Positions 9,467 through 18,677 are shown, numbered from the stretch's first letter. The stretch is DNA of 64,000 nt from an uncultured Ruminococcus sp. (GCA_900066355.1 FMEL01000005.1:1-64000); one strand, 5' to 3'. Notes: generated from the letters alone by a model not told the origin. Made by a program: numbers and translations.

Positions 9467-10675
9467 ATGTTAATAGTAAAGAAATTCGGCGGCACATCTG
9501 TAGCGAATAAAGAAAGAATTTACAATGTTGCGAACCGATGCGTAGAAGAATACAAAAAAGGCAATGACGTGGTGGTTGTACTTTCTGCAATGGGAAAATA
9601 CACTGATGAGCTGATCACCATGGCAGAAGATATCAACGAAAAACCGCCAAAAAGAGAAATGGATATGCTTTTTACGATCGGTGAGCAGATGTCTGTATCA
9701 CTGATGGCAATGGCTCTTGACAAGCTTGGAGTACCGGCGGTATCTCTGAATGCATTTCAGGTATCTATGCATACGACAAGTGTACACGGAAATGCACGTC
9801 TGAAACGAATTGATACAGAGCGTATCCGCAGAGAACTGGAAAACCGTAAAATCGTAGTTGTTACAGGTTTTCAGGGAATCAACAAATACGATGATTATAC
9901 CACGCTTGGAAGAGGCGGTTCCGATACGACAGCCGTTGCACTGGCAGCAGCCCTTCATGCAGATGCATGTGAGATCTATACAGATGTGGATGGTGTTTAT
10001 ACTGCTGATCCGCGAAAGGTGCCGAATGCACGCAAACTGAAAGAAATCACTTATGATGAGATGCTGGATCTGGCAACGCTTGGAGCCGGTGTGCTTCATA
10101 ACCGTTCTGTCGAAATGGCGAAAAAATATGGCGTACCGCTTGTGGTACGTTCCAGTCTGAATAACAGTGAAGGAACTGTCGTAAAGGAGGAAGTAACAGT
10201 GGAAAGAATGCTGATCAGCGGAGTGGCTCTTGACACAGACGCTGTACGAATTGCCGTGATCGGACTTAGAGATGTGCCGGGTGTGGCATTTAAATTATTT
10301 GATGTACTTGCCAAAAAACATATCAACGTAGATGTGATCCTGCAGTCTATCGGACGTGCCGGTACGAAGGATATTTCTTTTACCGTTGACGGCAAAGATC
10401 TGGATGATGCGATGGCAGCATTGGAAGAACACAAAACACGTCTTGGATATCAGGAACTGCATGCCGAAAGAAATATTGCGAAACTTTCCATTGTCGGCGC
10501 CGGAATGATGAGCAATCCGGGTGTTGCAGCTAAGATGTTTGAAAGCCTTTATAATGAAGGGGTCAATATCAACATGATCTCTACTTCCGAGATCCGTGTC
10601 ACCGTTCTGATCAATGAAAAAGACGGCGTAAGAGCTATGAATGCCGTACATGATGCTTTTAATCTGGCAGACTGA
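9467..10675 (+). CDS. lysC: Aspartate kinase (alpha subunit)
   Basis: Phosphorylates aspartate, the first step to lysine, threonine and methionine. 402 residues, the usual length of a monofunctional kinase. Kinase domain: VKKFGGTSVA at residues 3-12 and GRGGSDTTAVALAA near 145-158. Two C-terminal ACT domains (about 265-402, for example GLRDVPGVAFKLFDVLA and GAGMMSNPGVAAKMF) provide feedback control. GGGAGGAAG precedes the start. A strong internal ribosome binding site suggests a separate beta subunit (see next entry). Confidence 0.95.
   Translation: MLIVKKFGGTSVANKERIYNVANRCVEEYKKGNDVVVVLSAMGKYTDELITMAEDINEKPPKREMDMLFTIGEQMSVSLMAMALDKLGVPAVSLNAFQVSMHTTSVHGNARLKRIDTERIRRELENRKIVVVTGFQGINKYDDYTTLGRGGSDTTAVALAAALHADACEIYTDVDGVYTADPRKVPNARKLKEITYDEMLDLATLGAGVLHNRSVEMAKKYGVPLVVRSSLNNSEGTVVKEEVTVERMLISGVALDTDAVRIAVIGLRDVPGVAFKLFDVLAKKHINVDVILQSIGRAGTKDISFTVDGKDLDDAMAALEEHKTRLGYQELHAERNIAKLSIVGAGMMSNPGVAAKMFESLYNEGVNINMISTSEIRVTVLINEKDGVRAMNAVHDAFNLAD
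10199..10675 (+). CDS. Probable in-frame aspartokinase beta subunit (internal start of lysC)
   Basis: Within lysC, AAAGGAGG at 10183-10190 is followed after 8 nt by an in-frame GTG (10199) and then an in-frame ATG (10208). Initiation there would give about 158 residues containing only the two ACT regulatory domains. In Bacillus subtilis LysC the beta subunit is made in exactly this way from an in-phase internal start (established). Here it is inferred from the Shine-Dalgarno and its position. Confidence 0.6.
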   Translation: MERMLISGVALDTDAVRIAVIGLRDVPGVAFKLFDVLAKKHINVDVILQSIGRAGTKDISFTVDGKDLDDAMAALEEHKTRLGYQELHAERNIAKLSIVGAGMMSNPGVAAKMFESLYNEGVNINMISTSEIRVTVLINEKDGVRAMNAVHDAFNLAD

Positions 10676-10719
10676 TCCTGCAGATTAAATAAAATAAAAA
10701 GCACAGGGGGTAATCACTA

Positions 10720-11925
10720 ATGAAAAAGAAAACACTGATTATGGTACTGACAGGTTGTATGGTGCTTTCACCGGTGTCTGTCTATGCAGCAGATGCGACA
10801 GAGACAACCACAGAGGCAGAAGTGACGGAGACTGCGGCGCAGGAAGATTCTGCAGATTCTGAAAGTACCGGAGAACTGGGAGATGACATCTACAGTTTCA
10901 GCATGGAGTTTGACGGTCAGATAATGAAATTTCCTATGACCTATCAGGATTTTGTCGGTATGGGATGGGAGTTAAGCTCCAGAGAAGATCCAGATATGAA
11001 AATATCAACAAATTCTTATGGCTTTGTATCTTTCAACAAAGGCAAGAACAGTGTCAGTGCAGAGGTCATGAATCTTGGAATCAATGAAGTGGGACTGGAA
11101 GACAGCCTGATCGGTGGAATTACAGTAGATGGAAGCTATGACATTGATCTGACATCCGTTTCCGTAAAGCTTCCGGGCGGAATTGAGCTTGGAAAATCTA
11201 CTCTGGATGATATTAAGGCAGCATATGGAGAACCGAGCGATACGTATGAGGGCGATCTTTATACAAAGGTGACCTATGAGAAGGATACGTATCAGGAAGT
11301 TGAGTTGTCTGTATTTAAAGATGATAATACACTCAAAAAAGTAGATATGGAAAACCTTGAGGAACCGGAAGGATACGATAAGGGAGCAGTCAGCGATGAG
11401 GTTCCGGATATCGTTACCGCATATAAAGCACCGGACGCACTGGGAAGTGATATGCTGGATACAGCAGTCGAATACATGGGAGATCTTTACAGCCTTCCGG
11501 CACCGGTATCTGCATTTACAGCAAACGGATGGGAAATTCAGAATGCTGAAGACACCCCATATGTAGAAGGCAACGGTCTTGCTTTTATTGATATGATGAA
11601 AAACAATCAGAGCATTCATTTTTCTGTTTATAACGAGACAGAAAATGCAACAGCTCTTGAGAACTGTTTTGTCAGAGAACTGTCTTTTGCAACTTATGAT
11701 CCGGAAAGCATTGAAATGAAACTCTCCGGAGATATTACACTTGGAGCGGACAAGGCAGAACTTATAAAAATGGCAGATGAAAAAGGTTACATTTCCGAAG
11801 AAAATGATGATTATCTGAGAATATATCCAAACAAAGATTCAAAGATCAGAAATTATGTGGAATTCTGGTTTAACAAAGATGAGGACAGCAACAAAGCTGC
11901 TTCTATAACAGCTCATCACGAATAA
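10720..11925 (+). CDS. Secreted hypothetical protein with duplicated domain
   Basis: 401 residues. N-terminal signal sequence (MKKKTLIMVLTGCMVLSPVSVYAA); cleavage near VYA-AD is likely, though VLTGC could be a lipobox. Residues about 25-50 are a Thr/Glu/Ala-rich linker. Two related segments follow, one starting FDGQIMKFPMTYQDFVGMGWE and one starting YMGDLYSLPAPVSAFTANGWE, so the gene probably arose by internal duplication. Similar proteins are common in Lachnospiraceae, but I know of no assigned function. GGGGG-rich Shine-Dalgarno upstream. It follows lysC by 44 bp and precedes the membrane protein gene by 42 bp. Confidence 0.7.
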   Translation: MKKKTLIMVLTGCMVLSPVSVYAADATETTTEAEVTETAAQEDSADSESTGELGDDIYSFSMEFDGQIMKFPMTYQDFVGMGWELSSREDPDMKISTNSYGFVSFNKGKNSVSAEVMNLGINEVGLEDSLIGGITVDGSYDIDLTSVSVKLPGGIELGKSTLDDIKAAYGEPSDTYEGDLYTKVTYEKDTYQEVELSVFKDDNTLKKVDMENLEEPEGYDKGAVSDEVPDIVTAYKAPDALGSDMLDTAVEYMGDLYSLPAPVSAFTANGWEIQNAEDTPYVEGNGLAFIDMMKNNQSIHFSVYNETENATALENCFVRELSFATYDPESIEMKLSGDITLGADKAELIKMADEKGYISEENDDYLRIYPNKDSKIRNYVEFWFNKDEDSNKAASITAHHE

Positions 11926-11967
11926 AAACGGAAGAACTTTTTTCAAAACTGCCCAAAAGGAGTTTTT

Positions 11968-12717
11968 ATGAACGGCAGTATAAAGTACTGGAAAAAACAG
12001 GCAAAAATGAACCTCAGTGGACACTGGGGTTCTGCAATTGCCGGAATACTCGCAGTTGGCGCGGTAACTTTTATCGGAAATATACTTTCCATACAATTAT
12101 TTCCCGGAAGCACACTATGGCCAATGGTGGCAGGACAGGTCTTTGTATTTGTCTTTTCACTGATTGCCATGGTCTTTCGCACCGGGTACAGCTACATGCT
12201 TCTGAATATGGCTCGTGACAGGGAGGTTTCCTTAGGAAACCTTCTTTATCTGTTTCACAACGGACCGGATCGGGTGCTGGTGGCAGGATTTATTCTTTCA
12301 CTTCTGAATACTGTGGCGCAGCTGCCATTTTACTACGTGTCATTTATAGTGAAAGCAGGAAACACGGAAGCAGAGCAGATTGCATGGATCGAGCTGTGTC
12401 TTGTGATGCTTCTGGTTGGAGTTGTTCTGGAGGTAATCCTGACGAGCCCGTTTATGCTGACTTTCTGTCTGCTTGCAGACAGTCCGGAAATGGGCGGAAT
12501 AGAAGCACTGAAAACAAGTGCACGTTTGATGAGAGGACATATCCTGAAATACTGGCTGATGATGCTCAGTTTTATTCCGCTGGCGATTTTATCGCTTTTT
12601 TCGATGTATATCGGTCTTCTCTGGCTCTTTCCGTATATTTATATGAGTGAGACAGTTTTTTATATGGAGCTTATTGGTACAGAGCCGCAAAATAATACAT
12701 TTTACAGTGAGACATAA
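11968..12717 (+). CDS. DUF975-family integral membrane protein
   Basis: 249 residues with about five or six hydrophobic segments (for example GILAVGAVTFIGNILSI, VLVAGFILSLLNTVAQL, MLLVGVVLEVILTSPFML, MMLSFIPLAILSLFSMYI). The N-terminal WKKQAKMNLSGHWG and central GNLLYLF segments match the DUF975 pattern. Function unknown. Ribosome binding site AAAAGGAG. It ends 11 bp before tex. Confidence 0.7.
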   Translation: MNGSIKYWKKQAKMNLSGHWGSAIAGILAVGAVTFIGNILSIQLFPGSTLWPMVAGQVFVFVFSLIAMVFRTGYSYMLLNMARDREVSLGNLLYLFHNGPDRVLVAGFILSLLNTVAQLPFYYVSFIVKAGNTEAEQIAWIELCLVMLLVGVVLEVILTSPFMLTFCLLADSPEMGGIEALKTSARLMRGHILKYWLMMLSFIPLAILSLFSMYIGLLWLFPYIYMSETVFYMELIGTEPQNNTFYSET

Positions 12718-12728
12718 AGGAGAATACA

Positions 12729-14882
12729 ATGGATATTATTCAGGTCATAACCAGAGAACTTAAAGTAGAAAAATGGCAGGTGGAGGCAGCTGTCAAACTT
12801 ATTGATGAAGGCTGCACAATTCCTTTTATTTCCCGTTACCGCAAAGAGGCTACAGGTTCTCTGAATGATGAACAGCTTCGTACACTTCACGAAAGACTGA
12901 CATATCTTCGTAATCTGGAAGACAAGAAAAATCAGGTGCTCGGAAGCATCGAGGAACAGGGCAAACTGACACCGGAACTGAAAAAACAGATTCTGGATGC
13001 GCAGACACTTGTAGTCGTTGAGGATCTTTATCGTCCTTATCGTCCGAAACGTCGTACACGTGCAATCATAGCAAAAGAAAAAGGTCTGGAGCCACTGGCA
13101 AATGTTATTATGCTTCAGATGACAAATAAATCTCTTGAAGAAGAGGCAAAGGCATTTTTGTCCGATGAAAAAGGTGTGGAAACGATAGAAGATGCGATAA
13201 ACGGCGCAAAAGATATTATCGCAGAGCATATTTCTGATGAAGCAGATTACCGTATCTATCTCCGTAAACTTACCATGGAGAAAGGAACTGTAGTATCTGC
13301 AGCCAAAAATCCTGAGGAATCTTCTGTTTATGAGATGTACTATGAATTTGAAGAACCGATCAAAAAACTTGCAGGACATCGTGTACTTGCGCTGAACCGT
13401 GGTGAAAAAGAAAAAATGCTCACTGTCAAGATCAGTGCACCGGAAGACGAGGCAATGGGATGGCTTCAGAAACAGGTGATCACCAGAGATAATTCGGTTA
13501 CAAAACCGGTTCTCCGTGAAGTTGTAGAGGACAGTTACAAACGTTTGATCGCACCGGCAATTGAGCGTGAGATCCGAAGTGACCTGACTGAAAAGGCAGA
13601 GGACGGAGCAATTCATGTATTTGGAAAGAATCTGGAACAGCTTCTGATGCAGCCTCCAATTGTCGGCAAAGTGGTACTCGGATGGGACCCTGCATTCCGT
13701 ACAGGATGTAAACTGGCAGTTGTAGATGAGACCGGAAAGGTTCTCGATACAACAGTTATTTATCCGACTGCGCCGACAAACGATGCAAAGATTCGCGCAT
13801 CAAAAGAAACTCTGAAAAAATTGATCAAAAAATATAATGTATCTCTGATTTCTCTTGGAAACGGAACTGCATCCAGAGAATCTGAACAGATCATTGTAGA
13901 ACTTCTCAAAGAGATTCCTGAGAAGGTACAGTATGTGATCACAAATGAGGCAGGTGCGTCTGTATATTCTGCAAGTAAGCTGGCAACGGAAGAGTTCCCG
14001 AATTTCGATGTAGGACAGAGAAGTGCGGCTTCTATCGCAAGACGTCTGCAGGATCCGCTTGCAGAGCTGGTTAAGATCACACCGCAGTCTATCGGTGTCG
14101 GGCAGTATCAGCATGATATGAACCAGAAGAAGCTTGGCGAAGCTTTAAGTGGTGTTGTTGAGGACTGTGTAAATAAAGTCGGTGTGGACCTGAATACAGC
14201 ATCCGCGTCCCTTCTGGAATATATTTCCGGCATCAGTAAAGTAATTGCTAAGAATATCGTTGCATACCGTGAAGAAAACGGCAGATTTGAAAGTCGTCGT
14301 GAGCTTCTCAAAGTAGCGAAACTCGGACCGAAAGCGTTTGAGCAGTGTGCAGGTTTTGCGCGTATCACCGGAGGCAAGAATCCGCTTGATGCGACAAGTG
14401 TGCATCCGGAAAGCTATGAGGCAGCAAAGAAAGTTCTTGAAAAGCTTGGCTACACACCGGAAGATATTACGGGTGGTAAACTGAGTGGTATTTCAAAGCA
14501 GATCAAGAACTATAAGAAGCTTGCAGAAGAGCTCGGAGTCGGTGAGCCGACACTTCGCGATATTGTAAAAGAACTGGAAAAACCGGCACGAGATCCGCGT
14601 GATGAAATGCCGAAACCGGTACTCCGCACAGATGTGCTTGATATGAAAGATCTCAAAGAGGGCATGATCCTGAAGGGAACTGTCCGTAATGTCATTGATT
14701 TCGGGGCATTTGTGGATATCGGGGTTCATCAGGATGGACTGGTGCATATCTCCGAGATGAGTGAGAGATATATTAAACATCCGCTTGAGGCAGTTTCCGT
14801 TGGGGATGTGGTGGATGTAAGAGTACTTGGAGTGGATATGAAGAAAAAGAGAATCAGCTTGTCCATGAAGGGAATTAAGTAA
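12729..14882 (+). CDS. tex: Tex-family RNA-binding transcription accessory protein
   Basis: 717 residues, full length for the family. Order: N-terminal Tex helical domain with ISRYRKEATGSLNDEQLRTL (about 36-55), RuvC/YqgF-like domain starting GWDPAFRTGCKLAVVDETG (about 318), helix-hairpin-helix segment (LNTASASLLEYISGIS, about 490), and a C-terminal S1 RNA-binding domain (GMILKGTVRNVIDFGAFVDIG, about 646-715). Tex binds nucleic acids and affects transcription and stress tolerance in other bacteria. A giant hairpin begins two bases after the stop codon. Confidence 0.92.
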   Translation: MDIIQVITRELKVEKWQVEAAVKLIDEGCTIPFISRYRKEATGSLNDEQLRTLHERLTYLRNLEDKKNQVLGSIEEQGKLTPELKKQILDAQTLVVVEDLYRPYRPKRRTRAIIAKEKGLEPLANVIMLQMTNKSLEEEAKAFLSDEKGVETIEDAINGAKDIIAEHISDEADYRIYLRKLTMEKGTVVSAAKNPEESSVYEMYYEFEEPIKKLAGHRVLALNRGEKEKMLTVKISAPEDEAMGWLQKQVITRDNSVTKPVLREVVEDSYKRLIAPAIEREIRSDLTEKAEDGAIHVFGKNLEQLLMQPPIVGKVVLGWDPAFRTGCKLAVVDETGKVLDTTVIYPTAPTNDAKIRASKETLKKLIKKYNVSLISLGNGTASRESEQIIVELLKEIPEKVQYVITNEAGASVYSASKLATEEFPNFDVGQRSAASIARRLQDPLAELVKITPQSIGVGQYQHDMNQKKLGEALSGVVEDCVNKVGVDLNTASASLLEYISGISKVIAKNIVAYREENGRFESRRELLKVAKLGPKAFEQCAGFARITGGKNPLDATSVHPESYEAAKKVLEKLGYTPEDITGGKLSGISKQIKNYKKLAEELGVGEPTLRDIVKELEKPARDPRDEMPKPVLRTDVLDMKDLKEGMILKGTVRNVIDFGAFVDIGVHQDGLVHISEMSERYIKHPLEAVSVGDVVDVRVLGVDMKKKRISLSMKGIK

Positions 14883-14883
14883 A

Positions 14884-15120
14884 ACAAAGTAAATAGTATA
14901 TAAAGGATCGGCAGATATTCGATACATGGATGCGACAGCATGTATCTGGAAGTACTAAGCACATAGAACTTTGCTAAATGCAATACAGAAAATGACAAAC
15001 TCGCTACGCTCAGACAGTGTCATTTTCTGTATTAACGCAAAAACCTATGTACTAAGTACTTCATCAGACACATACAGAGCATCCTGATATCGAATATCTG
15101 CCGATCCTTCTTTGCTTTGT
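14884..15120. repeat. Giant imperfect palindrome H1 with conserved loop
   Basis: A 237-bp hairpin immediately after tex. Outer arm AAGGATCGGCAGATATTCGA pairs with TCGAATATCTGCCGATCCTT; inner arm TACAGAAAATGACA (14984-14997) pairs with TGTCATTTTCTGTA (15018-15031). The loop has CTCGCTACGCTCAGACAG, shared with H2-H4. The inner arm flanks (GAACTTTGCTAAA and AACGCAAAAACC) also recur in H3 and H4. Probably a non-coding, dispersed palindromic element that may act as a transcript end. Confidence 0.8.
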
Positions 15121-15123
15121 CAT

Positions 15124-15300
15124 TCATTTTTTATAGCAATCCCCATCGTCCTGGACAGCGCTATCGGTAGTAGTGCGTGGGAAGAAAGCAGTGTAGCGCG
15201 CCATCGAAATTATCCTATTATAGATTGTTTTGAACGGCGCGTGGTCCGGGTACCCTCCGGGCAGGAGGTAGCTGAGCACCGGATGGAAGGGGAAATATAA
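15124..15300. other. GC-richer spacer between H1 and H2, possibly a decayed hairpin
   Basis: Contains GCGCGCC and GGCGCGT segments and CCATCGTCC / CCGGATGG ends that can pair weakly, suggesting an eroded third palindrome. No coding signal: the 62-codon ORF here lacks a ribosome binding site and recognisable similarity. Confidence 0.35.
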
Positions 15301-15345
15301 GAAGTTACCAAAAAAGATATATGATTTATTCAATACTTACCTGCA

Positions 15346-15537
15346 ATAAAAAGATATGGTTCGTCAGCCTCTGCAGAAATACGAGAAGTTCTTAGGAATG
15401 TTCCGGATGCGTTATTCATAAAAATCACACTGTCTGAGCGTCAGCGAGTTTGTGATTTTTATGAATGCAATTAGCATTCGGATTATTCCTTAGCACTTCC
15501 GGATTTCGAAGCCGTTGACGAAACCATATCTTTTTAT
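15346..15537. repeat. Giant imperfect palindrome H2 with the loop in inverse orientation
   Basis: Arms ATAAAAAGATATGG (15346-15359) and CCATATCTTTTTAT (15524-15537), then GTTCGTCA / TGACGAA; the inner stem TTCATAAAAATCACA pairs with TTGTGATTTTTATGAA. The loop CTGTCTGAGCGTCAGCGAG (15430-15448) is the reverse complement of the H3/H4 loop. Arm sequences differ from H1 while pairing is kept. It lies 36 bp beyond the stop of the minus-strand ABC ATPase, so the convergent units end in H1 and H2 respectively, in mirror orientation. Confidence 0.8.
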
Positions 15538-15572
15538 ACTTCAGATATCTTGTGAAAAATTATATCTCCATC

Positions 15573-16367
15573 CTAGCTCAGCAGAGCAGAATCATTACTA
15601 AACTCCTGTCCGCTTGCCTTCTCAAACTGATCCAGCAGATTTCTCACAGTAAGTTTCTTTTTATCCTCACCCTGAATATCCAGAATGATCTTACCTTCCA
15701 TCATCATGATCAGACGATTTCCATGTGTGATCGCATCCTGCATATTATGAGTGATCATCATAGTTGTCAGATGGTCGCGGTTGACGATCATTTCTGTGAT
15801 TTCAAGTACTTTGGCTGCGGTCTTCGGGTCCAGAGCAGCAGTATGCTCATCCAGAAGCAGAAGCTTTGGCTTCTGCAGTGTAGCCATCAGAAGTGTCAGT
15901 GCCTGACGCTGTCCACCGGAGAGAAGTCCGACCTTGGAAGTAAGACGGTTTTCCAGTCCGAGACCTAAAACTTTCAGCAGTTCTTTATATTCTTCACGCT
16001 CTTTCTTTGTGATTCCCGGTTTCAGTAAACGTGTTTTGCCACGGCGTTTTGCAAGGGCAAGGTTTTCTTCGATTCCCATTGTAGCAGCGGTTCCGGTCAT
16101 AGGATCCTGGAATACACGACCGAGATATGCGGCTCTTTTGTGTTCGGATAATTTGGTGACATCGATACCATCGATAATGATCTGTCCTTCATCGATCTGC
16201 CATGTGCCGGCAACTGCATTCAGCATGGTAGATTTACCGGCTCCGTTACCACCGATAACAGTAACAAAATCACCTTCATTCAGTGTGAGGTTCAGACCGT
16301 TCAGAGCCACTTTTTCATTGATGGTTCCCGGATTAAATGTTTTATATATGTTTTTCAGCTCAAGCAT
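15573..16367 (-). CDS. ABC transporter ATP-binding protein, TrpX-type importer
   Basis: 264 residues. Walker A GGNGAGKST (about 38-46), signature LLSGGQRQALTLL, Walker B LLLLDEHTAALDP and switch histidine in MMITHNMQDA. Hydrolyses ATP to power the permease encoded just upstream; the stop codon of the permease overlaps the start of this gene. Similar ATPases in Firmicutes accompany DUF534/TrpX-like binding proteins. Substrate unproven; aromatic amino acids are the usual suggestion for T-box-controlled relatives. Confidence 0.88.
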   Translation of the reverse strand: MLELKNIYKTFNPGTINEKVALNGLNLTLNEGDFVTVIGGNGAGKSTMLNAVAGTWQIDEGQIIIDGIDVTKLSEHKRAAYLGRVFQDPMTGTAATMGIEENLALAKRRGKTRLLKPGITKKEREEYKELLKVLGLGLENRLTSKVGLLSGGQRQALTLLMATLQKPKLLLLDEHTAALDPKTAAKVLEITEMIVNRDHLTTMMITHNMQDAITHGNRLIMMMEGKIILDIQGEDKKKLTVRNLLDQFEKASGQEFSNDSALLS

Positions 16368-17287
16368 CAGTTGTTACCTCCACGTTTCGTAGGTTTTGTA
16401 AAATATTTTGTTTTCCAGTAAGGCACTGCAAGGAAGACAGCTACAACAAGTGCAGACAGCATCTTCAGAAGGTCAGTGTCGATTCCGAGCCAGATAACTG
16501 TCTGAAGTACCAGATAGTAGAGAATAGAACCGAATGCAACACTCAGAAGACGCAGGGCAAAGTTGCGGAAAATACGTCCGAAGATTGCTTCACCGATGAT
16601 GACTGCAGCAAGACCGATAACGATTGCTCCACGTCCCATGTTGACATCGGCAAATCCCTGATACTGTGCCAGAAGTGCACTGGAAAGTGCAACCAGACCG
16701 TTGGAAATCATCAGGCCGAGTACTTTACATACGTTGGTATTGATTCCCTGTGCACGGGACATATTCGGATTACATCCGGTAGAGCGGAGTGAACATCCGA
16801 GTTCTGTTCCGAAGAACCAGTAGAGAATTGCAATCAGCACGACGATAAAAATAGCAACGATCAGAATGGTATTCTGATAAAATGGAACACCTTTTACATT
16901 ACGAAGGGAAACAAGAAGATTGTATTTGTTTCCGTTGACTGCCTGATTTGCCTTACCCATGATCTTGAGGTTGGCAGAGTAGAGACCAAGCTGTGTCAGG
17001 ATTCCGGCGAGGATTGCCGGGATTCCCATAAAAGTGTGAAAGATTCCGGTTGCGAGTCCTGCAAGCATTCCGGCTCCGGTAGCGGCAAGCATGGACACCC
17101 AGATATTATGTCCGCTCATCAGCATCATGACACAGACAGCACCGCCGGTACACATGGTACCGTCAACAGTCAGATCGGCAACATCCAGAATACGAAAGGT
17201 AAGATAGACACCGATTGCCATGATTCCCCAGATCAGCCCCTGCGCGGCTGCACCCGGGAGTGCGTTTACTAAGCTAAGAATATTCAT
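16367..17287 (-). CDS. ABC transporter permease, TrpY-like
   Basis: 306 residues with eight or more hydrophobic segments (for example LIWGIMAIGVYLTFRIL, TILIVAIFIVVLIAILYW, GAIVIGLAAVIIGEAIFG, LLSVAFGSILYYLVLQ). DLTVDGTMCTGGAVC near the N-terminus is characteristic of the permease paired with TrpX/DUF534 binding proteins. TCAGGAGGAATCAC precedes the start. Middle gene of the minus-strand operon. Confidence 0.87.
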   Translation of the reverse strand: MNILSLVNALPGAAAQGLIWGIMAIGVYLTFRILDVADLTVDGTMCTGGAVCVMMLMSGHNIWVSMLAATGAGMLAGLATGIFHTFMGIPAILAGILTQLGLYSANLKIMGKANQAVNGNKYNLLVSLRNVKGVPFYQNTILIVAIFIVVLIAILYWFFGTELGCSLRSTGCNPNMSRAQGINTNVCKVLGLMISNGLVALSSALLAQYQGFADVNMGRGAIVIGLAAVIIGEAIFGRIFRNFALRLLSVAFGSILYYLVLQTVIWLGIDTDLLKMLSALVVAVFLAVPYWKTKYFTKPTKRGGNN

Positions 17288-17308
17288 TTTGTGATTCCTC
17301 CTGACGAC

Positions 17309-17347
17309 ACAGAAAGCGAGAAAGGATATTCCTCTCCCGCTGTCTGT
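17309..17347 (-). other. Stem-loop between binding-protein and permease genes
   Basis: AGCGAGAAAGGA / TCCTCTCCCGCT with flanking ACAG / CTGT in the 93-bp gap. No T-run on the minus-strand RNA side. Such intercistronic hairpins often stabilise the upstream binding-protein message, which is needed in excess; that role is inferred. Confidence 0.5.
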
Positions 17348-17380
17348 ATAAATTTGTGTTTTTTACTTAATTATGAGAAA

Positions 17381-18430
17381 TTATTCGGCTTTTTCAGTTG
17401 TTTCTTCTGTTGTATCGTCTGCAGCATCTGTATCGTCCTCAGAAGTTTCTTCTTCTGCGTCTGCACCGATTGCTACATAATCATCCGGAACTTCGATTCC
17501 GAGTTCTTTACAGATTTCCGGATTGTATTCTTTTGTGAACTGTGGCGCATACTCGATAGGCATTTTGGAAATATCTTCGCCGTCTACCAGAACTTTCAGA
17601 GCCATCTTACCGGTAGCAACACCGAGGTCATAATAGCTGATGGAAAGAGTAGCAACACCGCATCCCTCGCAGATACCTTCTTCGCCGGCGATTACCGGAA
17701 CTTTCTCCGGAAGACAGATGTTATTGATGATTTCTGTGTTGGATGCAACGGTGTTATCTGTTGGTAAGTAGATAACATCACTTTCTGTAGCAGCTGTTGT
17801 AGCTACGGAAGAAAGATCGTTGGAGTCTGAGAATGCATAGTATTCACAGGTGTAACCTAATTTTTCAAGAGCTGCTTTTACTGTATCTACCTGATACTGG
17901 GAGTTTGCTTCTGCGGAGCAGTAAACAAGTCCGACATTTTTGGCATCCGGGAAGAGCTCGTTAAGCATTGCTGCCTGATCTTCAAGTGGAGCAAGGTCTG
18001 ATGTACCGGAAATATTATTTCCAACAGTTCCGTCAAAATCGTCAAGGTCAAGTGCTACACCGTATTCAGTAACAGAGGTTCCGAGAATCGGAATATCTGC
18101 TGTACCTGCTGCAGCTGCCTGAAGAGCAGGAGTTGCGTTTGCAAGAATCAGGTCTACATTATCGGAAACAAAGTCTGTGATGATAGTAGAACAGGTATTG
18201 GAATCACCCTGTGCGTTCTGCTCATCAAATGTTACCTTGTCACCAAGTTCTTCTGTAATGGCATCTTTGAATCCCTGTGTTGCAGCATCCAGAGCCTCAT
18301 GCTGTACGAGCTGGCAGATACCGATGTTATAAGTTTTATCGTCAGCACCATCTGCTGCAAATACGCTGACACCACCCATGCCAACTATCATTGTTGCAGA
18401 CAGAACGCCTGCTAAAATCTGCTTTTTCAT
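17381..18430 (-). CDS. ABC transporter substrate-binding protein, TrpX/DUF534 family
   Basis: 349 residues. N-terminal signal peptide (MKKQILAGVLSATMIVGMGG, cleavage near FAADG) and a periplasmic-binding-fold domain starting YNIGICQLVQHEALDAATQG, with TSVTEYGVALD and PVIAGEEGICEGCGVATLS typical of the TrpX family. Unusual points: the signal peptide has no lipobox cysteine, and the C-terminus ends in a 28-residue Asp/Glu/Thr-rich tail (after DDYVAIGAD). First gene of the minus-strand operon; start supported by CAGGAGGACTT. Confidence 0.88.
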   Translation of the reverse strand: MKKQILAGVLSATMIVGMGGVSVFAADGADDKTYNIGICQLVQHEALDAATQGFKDAITEELGDKVTFDEQNAQGDSNTCSTIITDFVSDNVDLILANATPALQAAAAGTADIPILGTSVTEYGVALDLDDFDGTVGNNISGTSDLAPLEDQAAMLNELFPDAKNVGLVYCSAEANSQYQVDTVKAALEKLGYTCEYYAFSDSNDLSSVATTAATESDVIYLPTDNTVASNTEIINNICLPEKVPVIAGEEGICEGCGVATLSISYYDLGVATGKMALKVLVDGEDISKMPIEYAPQFTKEYNPEICKELGIEVPDDYVAIGADAEEETSEDDTDAADDTTEETTEKAE

Positions 18431-18485
18431 ATTTTAAGTCCTCCTGTATTGTTGATTCATGTTCCGAATCGAATTAACTTTTTAA

Positions 18486-18514
18486 AGTATAACGCTTTAA
18501 CGCGAAGAAGTCAA
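18486..18514 (-). promoter_or_regulatory. SigA-type promoter of the minus-strand ABC operon
   Basis: On the minus strand TTGACT (18514-18509), 17-bp spacer, TATACT (18491-18486). The spacer and -10 contain GCGTTAAAGCG-like repeats that could bind a regulator. Confidence 0.7.
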
Positions 18515-18648
18515 GAAGCAATAAATAAAAATCAACAAAAGCGGAATGAAAAAATAAATAAAGTGAATATATTTTGCGGATTCCTTTCTTATAAATATAC
18601 AAAAAAAATTAGGGTGTCAAATAAATAGTACGTTTTTGCTTGAATTTA

Positions 18649-18677
18649 TTGACAATTCACAAAATGGCATGTATAGT
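18649..18677 (+). promoter_or_regulatory. SigA-type promoter of the BMP transporter operon
   Basis: TTGACA (18649-18654), 17-bp spacer, TATAGT (18672-18677). Divergent from the TrpX-type operon promoter about 135 bp away. Confidence 0.75.

Noticed and set aside
12702..13616. 304-codon minus-strand ORF over tex
   Set aside because: Shadow of the tex reading frame; Cys/Phe-rich translation without domains and no promoter or ribosome binding site.
15112..15300. 62-codon ORF between H1 and H2
   Set aside because: Starts inside the H1 arm, no ribosome binding site, no recognisable domain.
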